From contig JBAYTD010000071.1 of assembly GCA_041675805.1 (NCBI GenBank), positions 1-14,937 on the forward strand: a DNA stretch of 14,937 nucleotides. The letters are read 5' to 3'. Below, in pieces: positions 1 to 7,842 of this stretch (position 1 is its first letter; each line of letters opens with the position of its first letter). This DNA is from JANNWF01 sp041675805. Its GTDB lineage: Bacteria; Pseudomonadota; Gammaproteobacteria; Xanthomonadales; Xanthomonadaceae. Position numbers and translations under genes: made by a program. The notes beneath the pieces are model-generated. The model made no database searches. It was not told the DNA's origin and was given only the letters and a program-made list of their open reading frames with translations.

Positions 1-1265
1 ACCAGCGCATGCAACGAGACCTGGCTGCTGCCGCGCAGCGCCTGCCGGATGTTCGCCGACAACCGCGCCTTGTCCACCACGATCTGCTCGAACAGGCGTG
101 CGGTGTCGATGTCGTCATCGCCCTGCTCGGGCAGCAGTTGTTCCAGCCGCAGCCGGGCCTTGGGCGAAAACAGCGGGCGCTCCAGCGGCAGCGCGATATC
201 CGCACCGATCCCGTCGATCTGCATCACGTCCCCGCGCAGTGCCGTCTGGCGCAGGGCCAGCGCCTTGCTTTCGATGCCGCGCAAAAGGTCCAGGATGCGG
301 CGGTTTTCCTGGAACACGCGGTCATCCAGGAAGCGCCGCAGTTGCTGCGACAACTGCGCCACGGTGCGCTGGGTGTGCTCGCCGGCCTCCAGCCAATCGT
401 GGTGCATGCGGCGGGTGCGCGGTTCGGGTTTGAGTTCGATCACCTGCGGCAGCGCCAATGCGCGCTCCAGATGTTCGCTCAGGGCTTCCTGACGGCTGCT
501 GGACATCAGGAAATCCCAGAACGCGCGGAAACTGCGGCCCTGATCCGAATCGGCAATGGCGTCGCGCTCGCCCATGATGCTGTCCAGCAGTTCGCCCTTG
601 CTGCCGTCCCACAGCGCGATCTTCTCGCGCACGCTGCGGTCGAGTTGGCGGAAGTTGTGTTCCACCTCGCGGAAATCGGCGAGCAGTTCGCGCGCCAGTT
701 GCTGGAACTGGAGAAAGCGCTCCTTGATCGAGGTGTCATCCAGCAGCGGTACTTCACCGGCCTGGGCGCGGGCGATGTCGGCATCCAGTTGCGCCCGCTT
801 GCGCTGCAATTCCTGCAAACGCCGCGCCGGATCGGCCTCGGTGCCGGCGCTGATCTGCTCCAGCAGCGCGAACAGGGTCAGCAGACGCGATTCGGTACCG
901 ACGAACGGCCGCTCGGTCAGGGTGACCAGCCATGCAATCGCCTTTTCCGTGGCCGGAGTCAGATCGAACTGCGCTTCATCGGTGCCCGGCTTGTAGAACT
1001 TGCGCAACCAGCCCTTGTCCGGTGCCGCCCAGTCGTTCAGATAATCCTGCGCGCGCTTGGGATAGGCCGCCTCGCCCAACTGCTCGCGCAAGGCGAAAAG
1101 ATCGTCCTCCAGCGCCTGCACCAGATCGGCCTCGCGCATCGTGCGCACGTTCGGCAGCACGAAAACGCGTCGGAGAAAGCTGGCCACCAGCGGCGCATGC
1201 GGCGAGGCCAGCAGCCGCCAGGCCGGATGGCGGTCGCGCAGGGTGGCGAGGGTGGCGTGGTCCAT
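1..1265 (-). CDS. jetA: Wadjet type I subunit JetA (DUF3375), 3' end cut by the window edge
   Basis: The minus-strand frame is open from an ATG at 1265 to position 1, giving 421 complete codons of a protein that usually has roughly 480-500. The start MDHATLATLRDRHPAWRLL, the block DWAAPDKGWLRKF (residues 79-90), FDLTPATEKAIAWL (100-113), the region around WDGSKGELLDSIMGERDAIA (219-238) and LPLERPLFSP (359-368) match my recall of DUF3375 (PF11855). DUF3375 is JetA of type I Wadjet, a MukF-like kleisin that bridges the SMC-like JetC and, with JetB and the nuclease JetD, cleaves circular plasmids. The N-terminal third is probably winged-helix and the middle is strongly helical. The partners would lie to the left, off the window. 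No clear Shine-Dalgarno precedes the ATG. Codon use seems slightly richer in GAA, GAT, CAA and TTG than in the neighbouring trhO. Family assignment is firm; membership of a complete Wadjet operon is inferred. Confidence 0.88.
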   Translation of the reverse strand, partial: MDHATLATLRDRHPAWRLLASPHAPLVASFLRRVFVLPNVRTMREADLVQALEDDLFALREQLGEAAYPKRAQDYLNDWAAPDKGWLRKFYKPGTDEAQFDLTPATEKAIAWLVTLTERPFVGTESRLLTLFALLEQISAGTEADPARRLQELQRKRAQLDADIARAQAGEVPLLDDTSIKERFLQFQQLARELLADFREVEHNFRQLDRSVREKIALWDGSKGELLDSIMGERDAIADSDQGRSFRAFWDFLMSSSRQEALSEHLERALALPQVIELKPEPRTRRMHHDWLEAGEHTQRTVAQLSQQLRRFLDDRVFQENRRILDLLRGIESKALALRQTALRGDVMQIDGIGADIALPLERPLFSPKARLRLEQLLPEQGDDDIDTARLFEQIVVDKARLSANIRQALRGSSQVSLHAL

Positions 1266-1401
1266 GAACAGTCAGAGCAGGCTCGAAGGCAGCCAGACGC
1301 TACGCAACTGATGCCAGTCTTCTTTGCGCCGGTCGCCAGACTCTACCGCCTTCATCCGTTCCGCTTCCAGCTTGCCGACCGTCCGCGCCCGGCGTGGCCG
1401 G

Positions 1402-1416
1402 TAGAATGCCGCACCA
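1402..1416 (+). promoter_or_regulatory. Likely trhO promoter, leaderless type
   Basis: TAGAAT at 1402-1407 matches the -10 consensus at five of six positions. It ends eight bases before the ATG at 1416, so transcription would begin at or just before the start codon. A clear -35 at normal spacing is not visible; TTGCCG at 1372-1377 is too far upstream (24 bases). The absence of a ribosome binding site fits a leaderless message. Confidence 0.5.
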
Positions 1417-2162
1417 TGACGCTCAACCTCGCCGCCTATCATTTCGTCGCCATCGACGATGCGCCCGCGCTGGCCGAGCGGCTGCGGCAACGCGCCGAGG
1501 CCGACGCGCTGCTCGGTACGATGCTGGTGGCGGAGGAAGGGATCAACCTGTTCCTCGCCGGCGTCGAGACTTCGCTGCGCGACTTCGTCGACTGGCTGCG
1601 CGCGGACCCCCGCTTTGCCGGAATGCAGGTGAAGTACAGCCACAGCCGGCGCGCGCCGTTCGACAAGCTGAAGGTCAAGCGCAAGCGCGAGATCATCGCC
1701 TTCCGCCGGCCCGATGCCGCGCCGCTGGGTGCCGGCGGGCGGGCACCGTCGGTAACGCCGCAGCAATTGGCGCGCTGGCTCGATCAGGGCCACGACGACG
1801 AGGGCCGCCCGGTTCGCCTGCTCGACACACGCAACCGCGAGGAGGTCGCGCATGGCAGCTTTGCCGACGCGCTGACCCTGCCGATCGACAATTTCGTCGA
1901 TTTCCCGGCCGCCTTGGCGGCACGGCGCGAGGCGTTGGACGATGCCACCGTGGTGCCGTTCTGCACCGGCGGCATCCGCTGCGAGAAAGCGGCGCGCTGG
2001 ATGCAGGCCAACGGTTTCGACCACGTGCGCCAGCTCGATGGCGGCATCCTTGGTTATTTCGAGGCGGTCGGCGGCGCGCACTACGACGGCCGCTGCTTCG
2101 TTTTCGACCAGCGCGTGGCGCTCGATCCGGCGCTGCGTCCGCTTTGCGACGACGCCGCCTGA
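1416..2162 (+). CDS. trhO: tRNA uridine(34) 5-hydroxylase TrhO (YceA, rhodanese family)
   Basis: A 248-residue protein that hydroxylates U34 of tRNA to 5-hydroxyuridine, the oxygen-dependent route toward cmo5U/mo5U wobble modification. The N-terminal half (about 1-100) is the acylphosphatase-like domain of the family, with EEGINLFLAG at 40-49. The C-terminal rhodanese domain (about 115-225) carries the active-site loop CTGGIRCEK at 183-191, with C183 as the catalytic cysteine. The open frame extends far upstream, antisense to jetA, but homology begins only at the ATG at 1416. A TAGAAT box ends eight bases before this ATG, and no Shine-Dalgarno is visible, so the mRNA may be leaderless. It is divergent from jetA and convergent with the Nudix gene, with only four bases between the stop codons. 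Confidence 0.95.
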   Translation: MTLNLAAYHFVAIDDAPALAERLRQRAEADALLGTMLVAEEGINLFLAGVETSLRDFVDWLRADPRFAGMQVKYSHSRRAPFDKLKVKRKREIIAFRRPDAAPLGAGGRAPSVTPQQLARWLDQGHDDEGRPVRLLDTRNREEVAHGSFADALTLPIDNFVDFPAALAARREALDDATVVPFCTGGIRCEKAARWMQANGFDHVRQLDGGILGYFEAVGGAHYDGRCFVFDQRVALDPALRPLCDDAA

Positions 2163-2166
2163 GCGC

Positions 2167-2655
2167 CTACAGCCGCTCGCAATGCCAGGACAGCAGCTTG
2201 CCGTCGCGGTAGGGCATCACGCCGTGGAAGGCGCGCGGGTCGGCGTCGAACACCAGCGGCAGGAAATGGCGGTCGCCCTCCCATAGCGGCAGGTCGAGGA
2301 TGCGCTCGATTTCGATCCATTCCAGCGCGCCTTCGACATTACTGGTCGGCGGCTCGCCCTCGAAGGCGGTGATCAGAAAGACGAAGCCGAACCAGTCCTC
2401 GCCCTGCTTGCCGAAGCCGGGCCAACTGATGGTGCCGCGCAGGCTGAGCGCGGTGGCGACGATGCCGGCTTCCTCGAACAGTTCGCGACGCATGCCGGCA
2501 ACCACGTCCTCGTCCGCCTCCAGCTTGCCGCCGAGGCCGTTGTACTTGCCCAGATGCTGGTCGCCGGGACGGGCATTGCGATGGACCAGCAGGACGCGCC
2601 GGCGATCCGGCGCGAGTACGTAACCGAGGGTGGCGAGGATCGGGGTATAGGGCAT
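2167..2655 (-). CDS. Nudix hydrolase, 8-oxo-dGTP diphosphatase-like
   Basis: A 162-residue Nudix protein, normal length for the MutT/NUDT1-like group. The Nudix box, G-x5-E-x7-REU-x-EE-x-GU, is complete at residues 43-65 (from G43 through E49, REL at 57-59 and EEAGI at 61-65), so the metal-binding glutamates are present. The stretch GKYNGLGGK just before it and WFGFVFLI further on resemble proteins annotated as 8-oxo-dGTP diphosphatases, which remove oxidised nucleotides from the pool, although substrate choice in this superfamily cannot be read from sequence with certainty. The start lies 30 bases downstream of the sensor-kinase stop on the same strand, so co-transcription is plausible. Its stop is four bases from that of the convergent trhO. 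Confidence 0.9.
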   Translation of the reverse strand: MPYTPILATLGYVLAPDRRRVLLVHRNARPGDQHLGKYNGLGGKLEADEDVVAGMRRELFEEAGIVATALSLRGTISWPGFGKQGEDWFGFVFLITAFEGEPPTSNVEGALEWIEIERILDLPLWEGDRHFLPLVFDADPRAFHGVMPYRDGKLLSWHCERL

Positions 2656-2685
2656 GCGAACGGACGCGGAACCGGTGACGGGGCG

Positions 2686-5600
2686 CTAGGGTAAACGGCC
2701 TGCGCCTTCCGGGTCTTCCGCGGACCGGCCACGGCGGCGCGCGAGGGCGGTGATCAGGGCGCGCAGGGCGGCCGGTTTCACCGGTTTGTAGAGCACCGGG
2801 AAGCCGCCGTCGCGGGCGCGGCGGGCGACTTCCTCGCTGCCATCGGCGGTGATCAATGCACCGGGCGGTGCCGGCACGATGTTGCGGCGCAGGATTTCCA
2901 GCACGGCGAGTCCGTCCAGGGTTTCGTTGAGGTGGAAATCGACCAGCACCAGGTCGGGCCGGTGCGCGCGGCTGGCGAGCAGCGCCTGTTCCAGGCCGGC
3001 GGCGGTGTCGACATCCTGGCCCCAGCGCGCCAGCAGAGCACGCATGCCTTCGAGGATTTCCGGATCGTTGTCGACGCACAGCACGCGCTGGCGCGGCAGG
3101 GCGGCGGCCGGCGCGGCGTGGATCGCCGGCGGCTGCGCCGGCTCGGCGGTCAGCGGCGTCTCGATGGCGAAGCAACTGCCGCGCCCGAGCCGCGAGGCGA
3201 GGTCGATGCGATGGCCGAGCATGCCGGCCATGCGCTGACAGATCGACAGCCCGAGGCCGAGGCCCTTCTCGCCCCATGGCGAGGCCGAGTCGCCACGGTG
3301 GAACTCGGCGAAGATCGCTTGGGTCTGCTCGTCGGGGATGCCCGGTCCGGTATCCCAGACCTCCAGCCGCAGCATCGCGCCGCGTCGGCGACAGGCCAGC
3401 AGGACGCCGCCCTGGGCGGTGTAGCGCAGGGCGTTGGCGAGGAAGTTCTGCAGGATGCGCCGCAGCAGGGCGCGGTCGCTGAGCGCGTTCAGCGGCAGGG
3501 CGCGCACGCGCAGGTCCAGCCCGCGCGCCTGTGCCTGCGCGGCGAACTGTTCGTTCAGCGAGGCGAACAGGCGCTCGATCGACACCGGGCCGGGCGACGG
3601 TTTCAACGAGCCGGCGTCGAGGCGGGACACGTCGAGCAGGCCGTCGAGCAGTTCCTCGGCGGCGCGCAGGGCGCTTTCGATGCGTTGCGCAAGTTCGGCG
3701 GAATCGGTCGACAGGTCGTCCTGTGTGCCGAGCGCGGCGGTGAACAGGCGGGCGGCGTTCAGCGGTTGCAGCAGGTCGTGGCTGGCGGCGGCTAGGAAGC
3801 GGGTCTTGCTGGAGTTGGCGGCCTCGGCCTCCTGCTTGGCCTGGCGCTGCGCCTCCAGCGCTGCGCGCAGTTCGCCGGTACGCTGCTCGACGCGCTGTTC
3901 CAGGGTTTCCTTGGCTTCGATGAGCGCCTTCTCGCCGCGCTTGTATTCGGTGACGTCGGCGAACGTGGTGACGAAGCCGCCGCCGGGCATCGGTCCGCCG
4001 CGCATCTCCACCACGCTGCCGTTGATGCGCTCGCGCTCGAACACGTGCAGGGTGCCCTGACACATGTGCGCCAGACGCTTTTCGACATGCGCCTCGACAT
4101 CGCCCGGCCCGCATTCGCCGCGCTCGGCGTTGTAGCGGATCAGATCGGCCACCGGCCGGCCGACGTAGACCATGCCGTCCGGGTACTCGAACATCTCCAG
4201 ATAGCGACGGTTCCACGCCACCATGCGCATCTCGGCATCGACCACGCTGACGCCCTGGCTGATGTGCTCCAGGGTGGTGCCGAGCAGTTCGCGATTGAAG
4301 CGCAGCACCTGCGAGGTCTCGTCGAGCAGGGACACCACTTCGCCCAGATCGAGGCCGGTGCCGCGCAGCGCGGTGGTCAGCACGCGGCGTGCCGAGGGGC
4401 CGCCGATGGCGGCGGCGAGCAAGCGTTCGGTGAACTGCAACAGGCCGCGATCAGCGCTGTCGGCCGGCAGCAGCGGGCGCTCCTGGGTGGCGGCGTACTC
4501 GGCGAAGGCGCGTTCGGCGGCGCGCGCGCCGAGGATGCGGGTGGCGATGGCGGAAAGGTCGCCGACGCTGATCCGCCCGCCCCATTCGCCGGCGGCGCTG
4601 GGCGGGCGTTCGGCCCAGGGATCGAGGAAGGGCAGCGCGCGCAGGCGCTCGTCGACGCTCGGGCGATGGCGCAGCGACAGGAAGACGAAGGCGGCGACAT
4701 TGGCCAGCAGCGACCAGAACGCACCGTGGGTCAACGGATCCCAGCCGGACAGCCCGAACAGGGCGGTCGGCCGCAGCCAGTGCAGGCCCAGCGGGCCGCT
4801 GTCCAGCCAGGCCGACGGCAGCCAGCCGCCCAGCGCCAGGGTCGGCAAGGCCAGCGTGTAGACCCAGACGGCAAAGCCGACCGACAGACCGCCAAGCGCG
4901 CCGATGCGGCTGGCCCCGCGCCAGTACAGGCCACCAAGGATGGCCGGCGCGAACTGCGCCACGGCGGAAAACGCCAACAGGCCGATCGATGCCAGATCGC
5001 GCTGGCCGGCGCTGAGCCGGTAGTAGACGAAAGCGACCAGACACAGCCCGACAATGGTGATGCGGCGCACACCCAGCACCAAGCCGGACAGGTCCTGCCC
5101 GCGCCGGCCACTGCGCGCCCAGCGCGTGCGCAACAGGGCCGGCATCACCAGATCGTTGCTGACCATGGTCGCCAACGCCACGCTGGCGACGATCACCATG
5201 CCGGTGGCGGCGGAGAAGCCGCCGAGATAGGCGAGCAGGGCCAGTTCGGTTTGATCCAGCGCCAGCGGCAGGCTGAGCATGTAGGCGTCCGGATGGCCAT
5301 CGGGGCCGAGCACGGCCATGCCGGCGAGGGCGATCGGCACCACCAGGATCACGATCACCATCAGATAGGTCGGAAATAGCCAGCGCGCGCGGTCGATGTC
5401 GCTGCCGTCGCCGCATTCCACCACGCCGACCTGGAACTGCCGCGGCAGGCAGAACAAGGCAAAGAAGGCGAGCAGGGTCTGCGCCAGGAAGCCCGGCGGC
5501 AGGGCGCTCTGACCGATGAAGCCGGCGCGCTCGGCCAATTCGCCGGCGTTGTCCGGCAGCAGATGCAGGGCGAACAGGCCGACGGCGAGGAAGGCACCCA

Positions 5601-6204
5601 GCTTGACCAGCGACTCCAGCGCCACCGCCAGCATCAGGCCGCGATGATGCTCGGTGGCGTCGATCTCGCGGGTGCCGAACAGGATGGCGAACACGGCGAG
5701 GATGGCCGCCACCCACAGCGCGCTGTCGGCCCACAGCGGCGGCGGCTGTACCGCCTCCGGACCGCTGAGCACGGCGATGCTCATCGACACCGCCTTGAGT
5801 TGCAGCGCCAGGTAGGGAATCGCGGCGATCACCGCGATCAGGGTGACCAGTGCCGCCAGGCCCTGCGACTTGCCGTAGCGGGCACCGAGGAAATCGGCGA
5901 TGGAAGTTATGCTCTGCTCGCCGGCAATCTGCACCAGCCGCCGCAGGATGCCGCGAAAGAACACGAACAGCAGGATCGGCCCGAGATAGATCGGCAGGTA
6001 GCTCCAGCCGCTCTGCACCGCGCTGCCGACCGCGCCGTAGAAGGTCCACGACGAGCAGTACACCGCCAGCGCCAGGCTGTAGACGATGGGGCGCAGGCCG
6101 GCGTGCTGCGGATACAGCGGGCGGCGGTCGCCAAAATGCGCCAGCGCGAACAGCACCGCGACATAGCCCAGCGACACCAGCAGCAGGATCCAGCCGGCAA
6201 CCAT
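2686..6204 (-). CDS. Hybrid sensor histidine kinase/response regulator with SSF transporter-like sensor (CrbS/MxtR or NahK/ErcS-like)
   Basis: A 1172-residue membrane kinase. Residues 1 to about 515 are a sodium:solute symporter-like module with about a dozen hydrophobic helices. About 540-640 resembles the STAC linker found in such kinases. A PAS domain spans about 640-755 and a coiled coil about 757-797. The HisKA domain has phosphoacceptor H809 in AAASHD. The ATPase domain has N920 and N924, DTGPGIP at 951-957 and GLGLGLS at 981-987. A C-terminal receiver domain (about 1039-1155) has acidic D1045 and D1047, phosphoacceptor D1089 and K1140. This order is that of CrbS/MxtR, which with CrbR/ErdR controls acetyl-CoA synthetase; the signal here is inferred, and no partner regulator is in the window. 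The ATG at 6204 was chosen because a strong GGGGAGGA lies four bases before it and the next residues form the first membrane helix. The frame stays open upstream but shows no homology there. Confidence 0.9.
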   Translation of the reverse strand: MVAGWILLLVSLGYVAVLFALAHFGDRRPLYPQHAGLRPIVYSLALAVYCSSWTFYGAVGSAVQSGWSYLPIYLGPILLFVFFRGILRRLVQIAGEQSITSIADFLGARYGKSQGLAALVTLIAVIAAIPYLALQLKAVSMSIAVLSGPEAVQPPPLWADSALWVAAILAVFAILFGTREIDATEHHRGLMLAVALESLVKLGAFLAVGLFALHLLPDNAGELAERAGFIGQSALPPGFLAQTLLAFFALFCLPRQFQVGVVECGDGSDIDRARWLFPTYLMVIVILVVPIALAGMAVLGPDGHPDAYMLSLPLALDQTELALLAYLGGFSAATGMVIVASVALATMVSNDLVMPALLRTRWARSGRRGQDLSGLVLGVRRITIVGLCLVAFVYYRLSAGQRDLASIGLLAFSAVAQFAPAILGGLYWRGASRIGALGGLSVGFAVWVYTLALPTLALGGWLPSAWLDSGPLGLHWLRPTALFGLSGWDPLTHGAFWSLLANVAAFVFLSLRHRPSVDERLRALPFLDPWAERPPSAAGEWGGRISVGDLSAIATRILGARAAERAFAEYAATQERPLLPADSADRGLLQFTERLLAAAIGGPSARRVLTTALRGTGLDLGEVVSLLDETSQVLRFNRELLGTTLEHISQGVSVVDAEMRMVAWNRRYLEMFEYPDGMVYVGRPVADLIRYNAERGECGPGDVEAHVEKRLAHMCQGTLHVFERERINGSVVEMRGGPMPGGGFVTTFADVTEYKRGEKALIEAKETLEQRVEQRTGELRAALEAQRQAKQEAEAANSSKTRFLAAASHDLLQPLNAARLFTAALGTQDDLSTDSAELAQRIESALRAAEELLDGLLDVSRLDAGSLKPSPGPVSIERLFASLNEQFAAQAQARGLDLRVRALPLNALSDRALLRRILQNFLANALRYTAQGGVLLACRRRGAMLRLEVWDTGPGIPDEQTQAIFAEFHRGDSASPWGEKGLGLGLSICQRMAGMLGHRIDLASRLGRGSCFAIETPLTAEPAQPPAIHAAPAAALPRQRVLCVDNDPEILEGMRALLARWGQDVDTAAGLEQALLASRAHRPDLVLVDFHLNETLDGLAVLEILRRNIVPAPPGALITADGSEEVARRARDGGFPVLYKPVKPAALRALITALARRRGRSAEDPEGAGRLP

Positions 6205-6236
6205 CGCGTCCTCCCCGCGCCCCGCGTTGCGCGCCG

Positions 6237-6245
6237 ATGGTAGCA
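6237..6245 (-). promoter_or_regulatory. Possible extended -10 promoter for the sensor kinase
   Basis: On the minus strand TGCTACCAT fits the extended -10 form TGnTAnnnT and lies about 33 bases before the kinase ATG, in the 103-base divergent gap shared with the phosphopantetheinyl transferase. No convincing -35 is seen, as expected for extended -10 promoters. Confidence 0.35.
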
Positions 6246-6307
6246 CCGCGCCAACGGCCGGCCGGCGGCGCTTGCCTAACACGCCGGCGCTGCGCCAGCA
6301 TGACGCA

Positions 6308-7000
6308 ATGCAAATACCGGCGCCGACACTGATCGACTGGCCACCGCCGGCGGTACCGCCGCTGGCCGGCGACGAGGTGGATCTGTGGTGGCTGCCCGGC
6401 ACGCTGGCGGCTTCGCTGCCGCGTCGCCAGCGCACCGACCTGTTGCTGCGCCGTGTCCTCGCCAGCCATGTCGGCCAGCCGCCAGCCTCGCTGCGCTTCG
6501 CCCGCGAAGAAAAAGGCCGTCCGTACCTGCCTGACGGCGGCCCGGACTTCAATCTCAGCGACACCCGTGGCGGCACGCTGATCGGCGTCGCCGCGCGCGG
6601 ACGCATCGGTGTCGATCTGGAGCGTGCGGATCGCCGCCCGCCGGCCAGCGCGCTGGCGCAACGCTGGTTCGCTGCCGACGAATCGGCGTATCTGGGTGCC
6701 TTGCCCGACGAAGCCGAGCGCGCGCGGCATTTCATCCGCCTGTGGACGGCCAAGGAAGCCGCCTGCAAGGCGACCGGCACCGGCATCTTCGGCTGGCTTG
6801 ACCAATGGCTGTTCGACCCGGCCGGCGATCAGCCGGCCCTTCGCCGCCCGCCGGACGCCGCCCAAGCCGGCGCGCCCTGGCATTTCCTGCGCCTCGCCCC
6901 GGCACCGGACTACACCGCCGTGCTGGCCGCATCCGGCTTCCGGCCGAGGCTGCGCCGGCTCTGGCAGGTGATCGAAGCGACTTCGGCCGCGCCATGCTGA
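6308..7000 (+). CDS. 4'-phosphopantetheinyl transferase, Sfp/EntD type
   Basis: A 230-residue protein that would move 4'-phosphopantetheine from CoA onto the serine of acyl or peptidyl carrier proteins, turning apo- into holo-carriers. Visible motifs are FNLSD (81-85), GVDLE (101-105; D103 and E105 bind Mg2+), and WTAKEAACK (146-154; E150 and K154). RFAREEKGRPYL (63-74) matches the usual substrate-binding stretch before FN-S. The classical FNxSHS histidine is Asp here. Length fits the Sfp-type single-chain group rather than the short AcpS. The ATG at 6308 begins just before the conserved N-terminal part; no Shine-Dalgarno is evident. It is divergent from the sensor kinase, and pdxJ follows 43 bases later. 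No polyketide or non-ribosomal peptide genes lie in the window, so its carrier protein is unknown. Confidence 0.9.
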   Translation: MQIPAPTLIDWPPPAVPPLAGDEVDLWWLPGTLAASLPRRQRTDLLLRRVLASHVGQPPASLRFAREEKGRPYLPDGGPDFNLSDTRGGTLIGVAARGRIGVDLERADRRPPASALAQRWFAADESAYLGALPDEAERARHFIRLWTAKEAACKATGTGIFGWLDQWLFDPAGDQPALRRPPDAAQAGAPWHFLRLAPAPDYTAVLAASGFRPRLRRLWQVIEATSAAPC

Positions 7001-7008
7001 GCGTGGGA

Positions 7009-7037
7009 TTCCCAGTCCCGCGCCGTCGCGTTAGTCT
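7009..7037 (+). promoter_or_regulatory. Likely pdxJ promoter, leaderless type
   Basis: TTCCCA at 7009-7014 (four of six -35 bases), a 17-base spacer, and TAGTCT at 7032-7037 as -10. Only six bases separate the -10 from the pdxJ ATG at 7044, so the transcript would start at the initiation codon. No ribosome binding site is present. Confidence 0.45.
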
Positions 7038-7043
7038 TCGCCG

Positions 7044-7805
7044 ATGACTCGCCTGAGCGTCAACCTGAACAAGATCGCGGTGCTGCGCAATTCGCGTGGC
7101 GGCGCGGATCCCGACCCGCTGCGCGCCGGCGAAGTCTGCATCGCCGCCGGTTGCGACGGCCTGACCGTGCATCCGCGACCGGACACCCGCCACATCCGCC
7201 ACGACGACGTGCTGGCGCTGGCCGCGCTGTGCCGGGGCCGGGTCGAGTTCAACATCGAGGGCAATCCCTTCGCCGGCCCGCGCGACGGCTACGCCGGCCT
7301 GTTGCCGCTGGCGGCGCTGACCCGGCCGACACAATGCACCCTGGTGCCCGATGGCGATGGCCAGCTCACCTCCGACCACGGTTTCACGCCGGAGACCGAC
7401 GCCGAACGCTTGCGCCCGCTGGTGGCCGAGCTGAAATCACTGGGCTGCCGGGTCAGCGTGTTCGTCGATGCCGGCGTGCAGCGCCTTGACCTGTTTGCCG
7501 CCATCGGCGTCGACCGCATCGAGCTTTACACCGGACCGTATGCCGAGACGTTTGCCGATGGCGCGCCGGACACGGCGCTGGCAGCCTTTGCCGACAGCGC
7601 ACGGGCAGCACAGGCGCTGGGCATCGGCGTCAATGCCGGGCACGACCTCAGCCAGGCCAATCTCGGCCGGTTCCTGGACGCGGTGCCGCAGGTACTGGAA
7701 GTCTCCATCGGCCATGCGCTGATCGGCGAAGCCCTGCATGACGGTCTCGATGCCACCGTGCGCCGCTACCTCGCCATCACCGGACCGCATCGCAAGGCGG
7801 ATTGA
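7044..7805 (+). CDS. pdxJ: Pyridoxine 5'-phosphate synthase PdxJ
   Basis: A 253-residue TIM-barrel enzyme that condenses 1-deoxy-D-xylulose 5-phosphate with 3-amino-2-oxopropyl phosphate to make pyridoxine 5'-phosphate, the last ring-forming step of the DXP-dependent vitamin B6 pathway. The opening LSVNLNKIAVLRNSRGG (4-20), VHPRPDTRHI (42-51, catalytic-type H43), VEFNIEGNP (67-75, with E68 and E72), VPDGDGQLTSDHGF (101-114), NAGHDL (197-202, H200) and EVSIGHALI (219-227) are all family signatures, and the length is normal. The start codon sits directly after a TAGTCT -10 box. pdxJ is convergent with the TonB operon, as I recall for Xanthomonas, and is separated from it by two stem-loops. Confidence 0.97.
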   Translation: MTRLSVNLNKIAVLRNSRGGADPDPLRAGEVCIAAGCDGLTVHPRPDTRHIRHDDVLALAALCRGRVEFNIEGNPFAGPRDGYAGLLPLAALTRPTQCTLVPDGDGQLTSDHGFTPETDAERLRPLVAELKSLGCRVSVFVDAGVQRLDLFAAIGVDRIELYTGPYAETFADGAPDTALAAFADSARAAQALGIGVNAGHDLSQANLGRFLDAVPQVLEVSIGHALIGEALHDGLDATVRRYLAITGPHRKAD

Positions 7806-7842
7806 GCGCCGACGCAGCGGCAGATTCGCCGTCACGGAAACG

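Noticed and set aside
9..1415. A long plus-strand open frame antisense to jetA and continuous with trhO
   Set aside because: It encodes a low-complexity Gln/Arg/Leu-rich sequence with no recognisable domain, while the opposite strand gives a clear DUF3375 protein. The real trhO start is 1416. The openness comes from high G+C codon bias.
1272..2081. A 269-codon minus-strand frame opposite trhO
   Set aside because: It is the antisense shadow of trhO, whose rhodanese motif and full-length homology are on the plus strand.
4045..5379. A 444-codon plus-strand frame opposite the sensor kinase
   Set aside because: Rich in Gln, His, Ala and Gly with no domain, and lies opposite the SSF, PAS and linker parts of a clear kinase.
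6205..6786. An N-terminal extension of 194 codons to the sensor kinase
   Set aside because: It is an arginine/serine-rich shadow of the divergent transferase gene. The ATG at 6204 has a strong Shine-Dalgarno and begins the first transmembrane helix.
4451..6883. An 810-codon minus-strand frame overlapping the sensor kinase and the phosphopantetheinyl transferase
   Set aside because: An out-of-frame arginine-rich translation of the kinase gene; GC-rich sequence rarely has stops.
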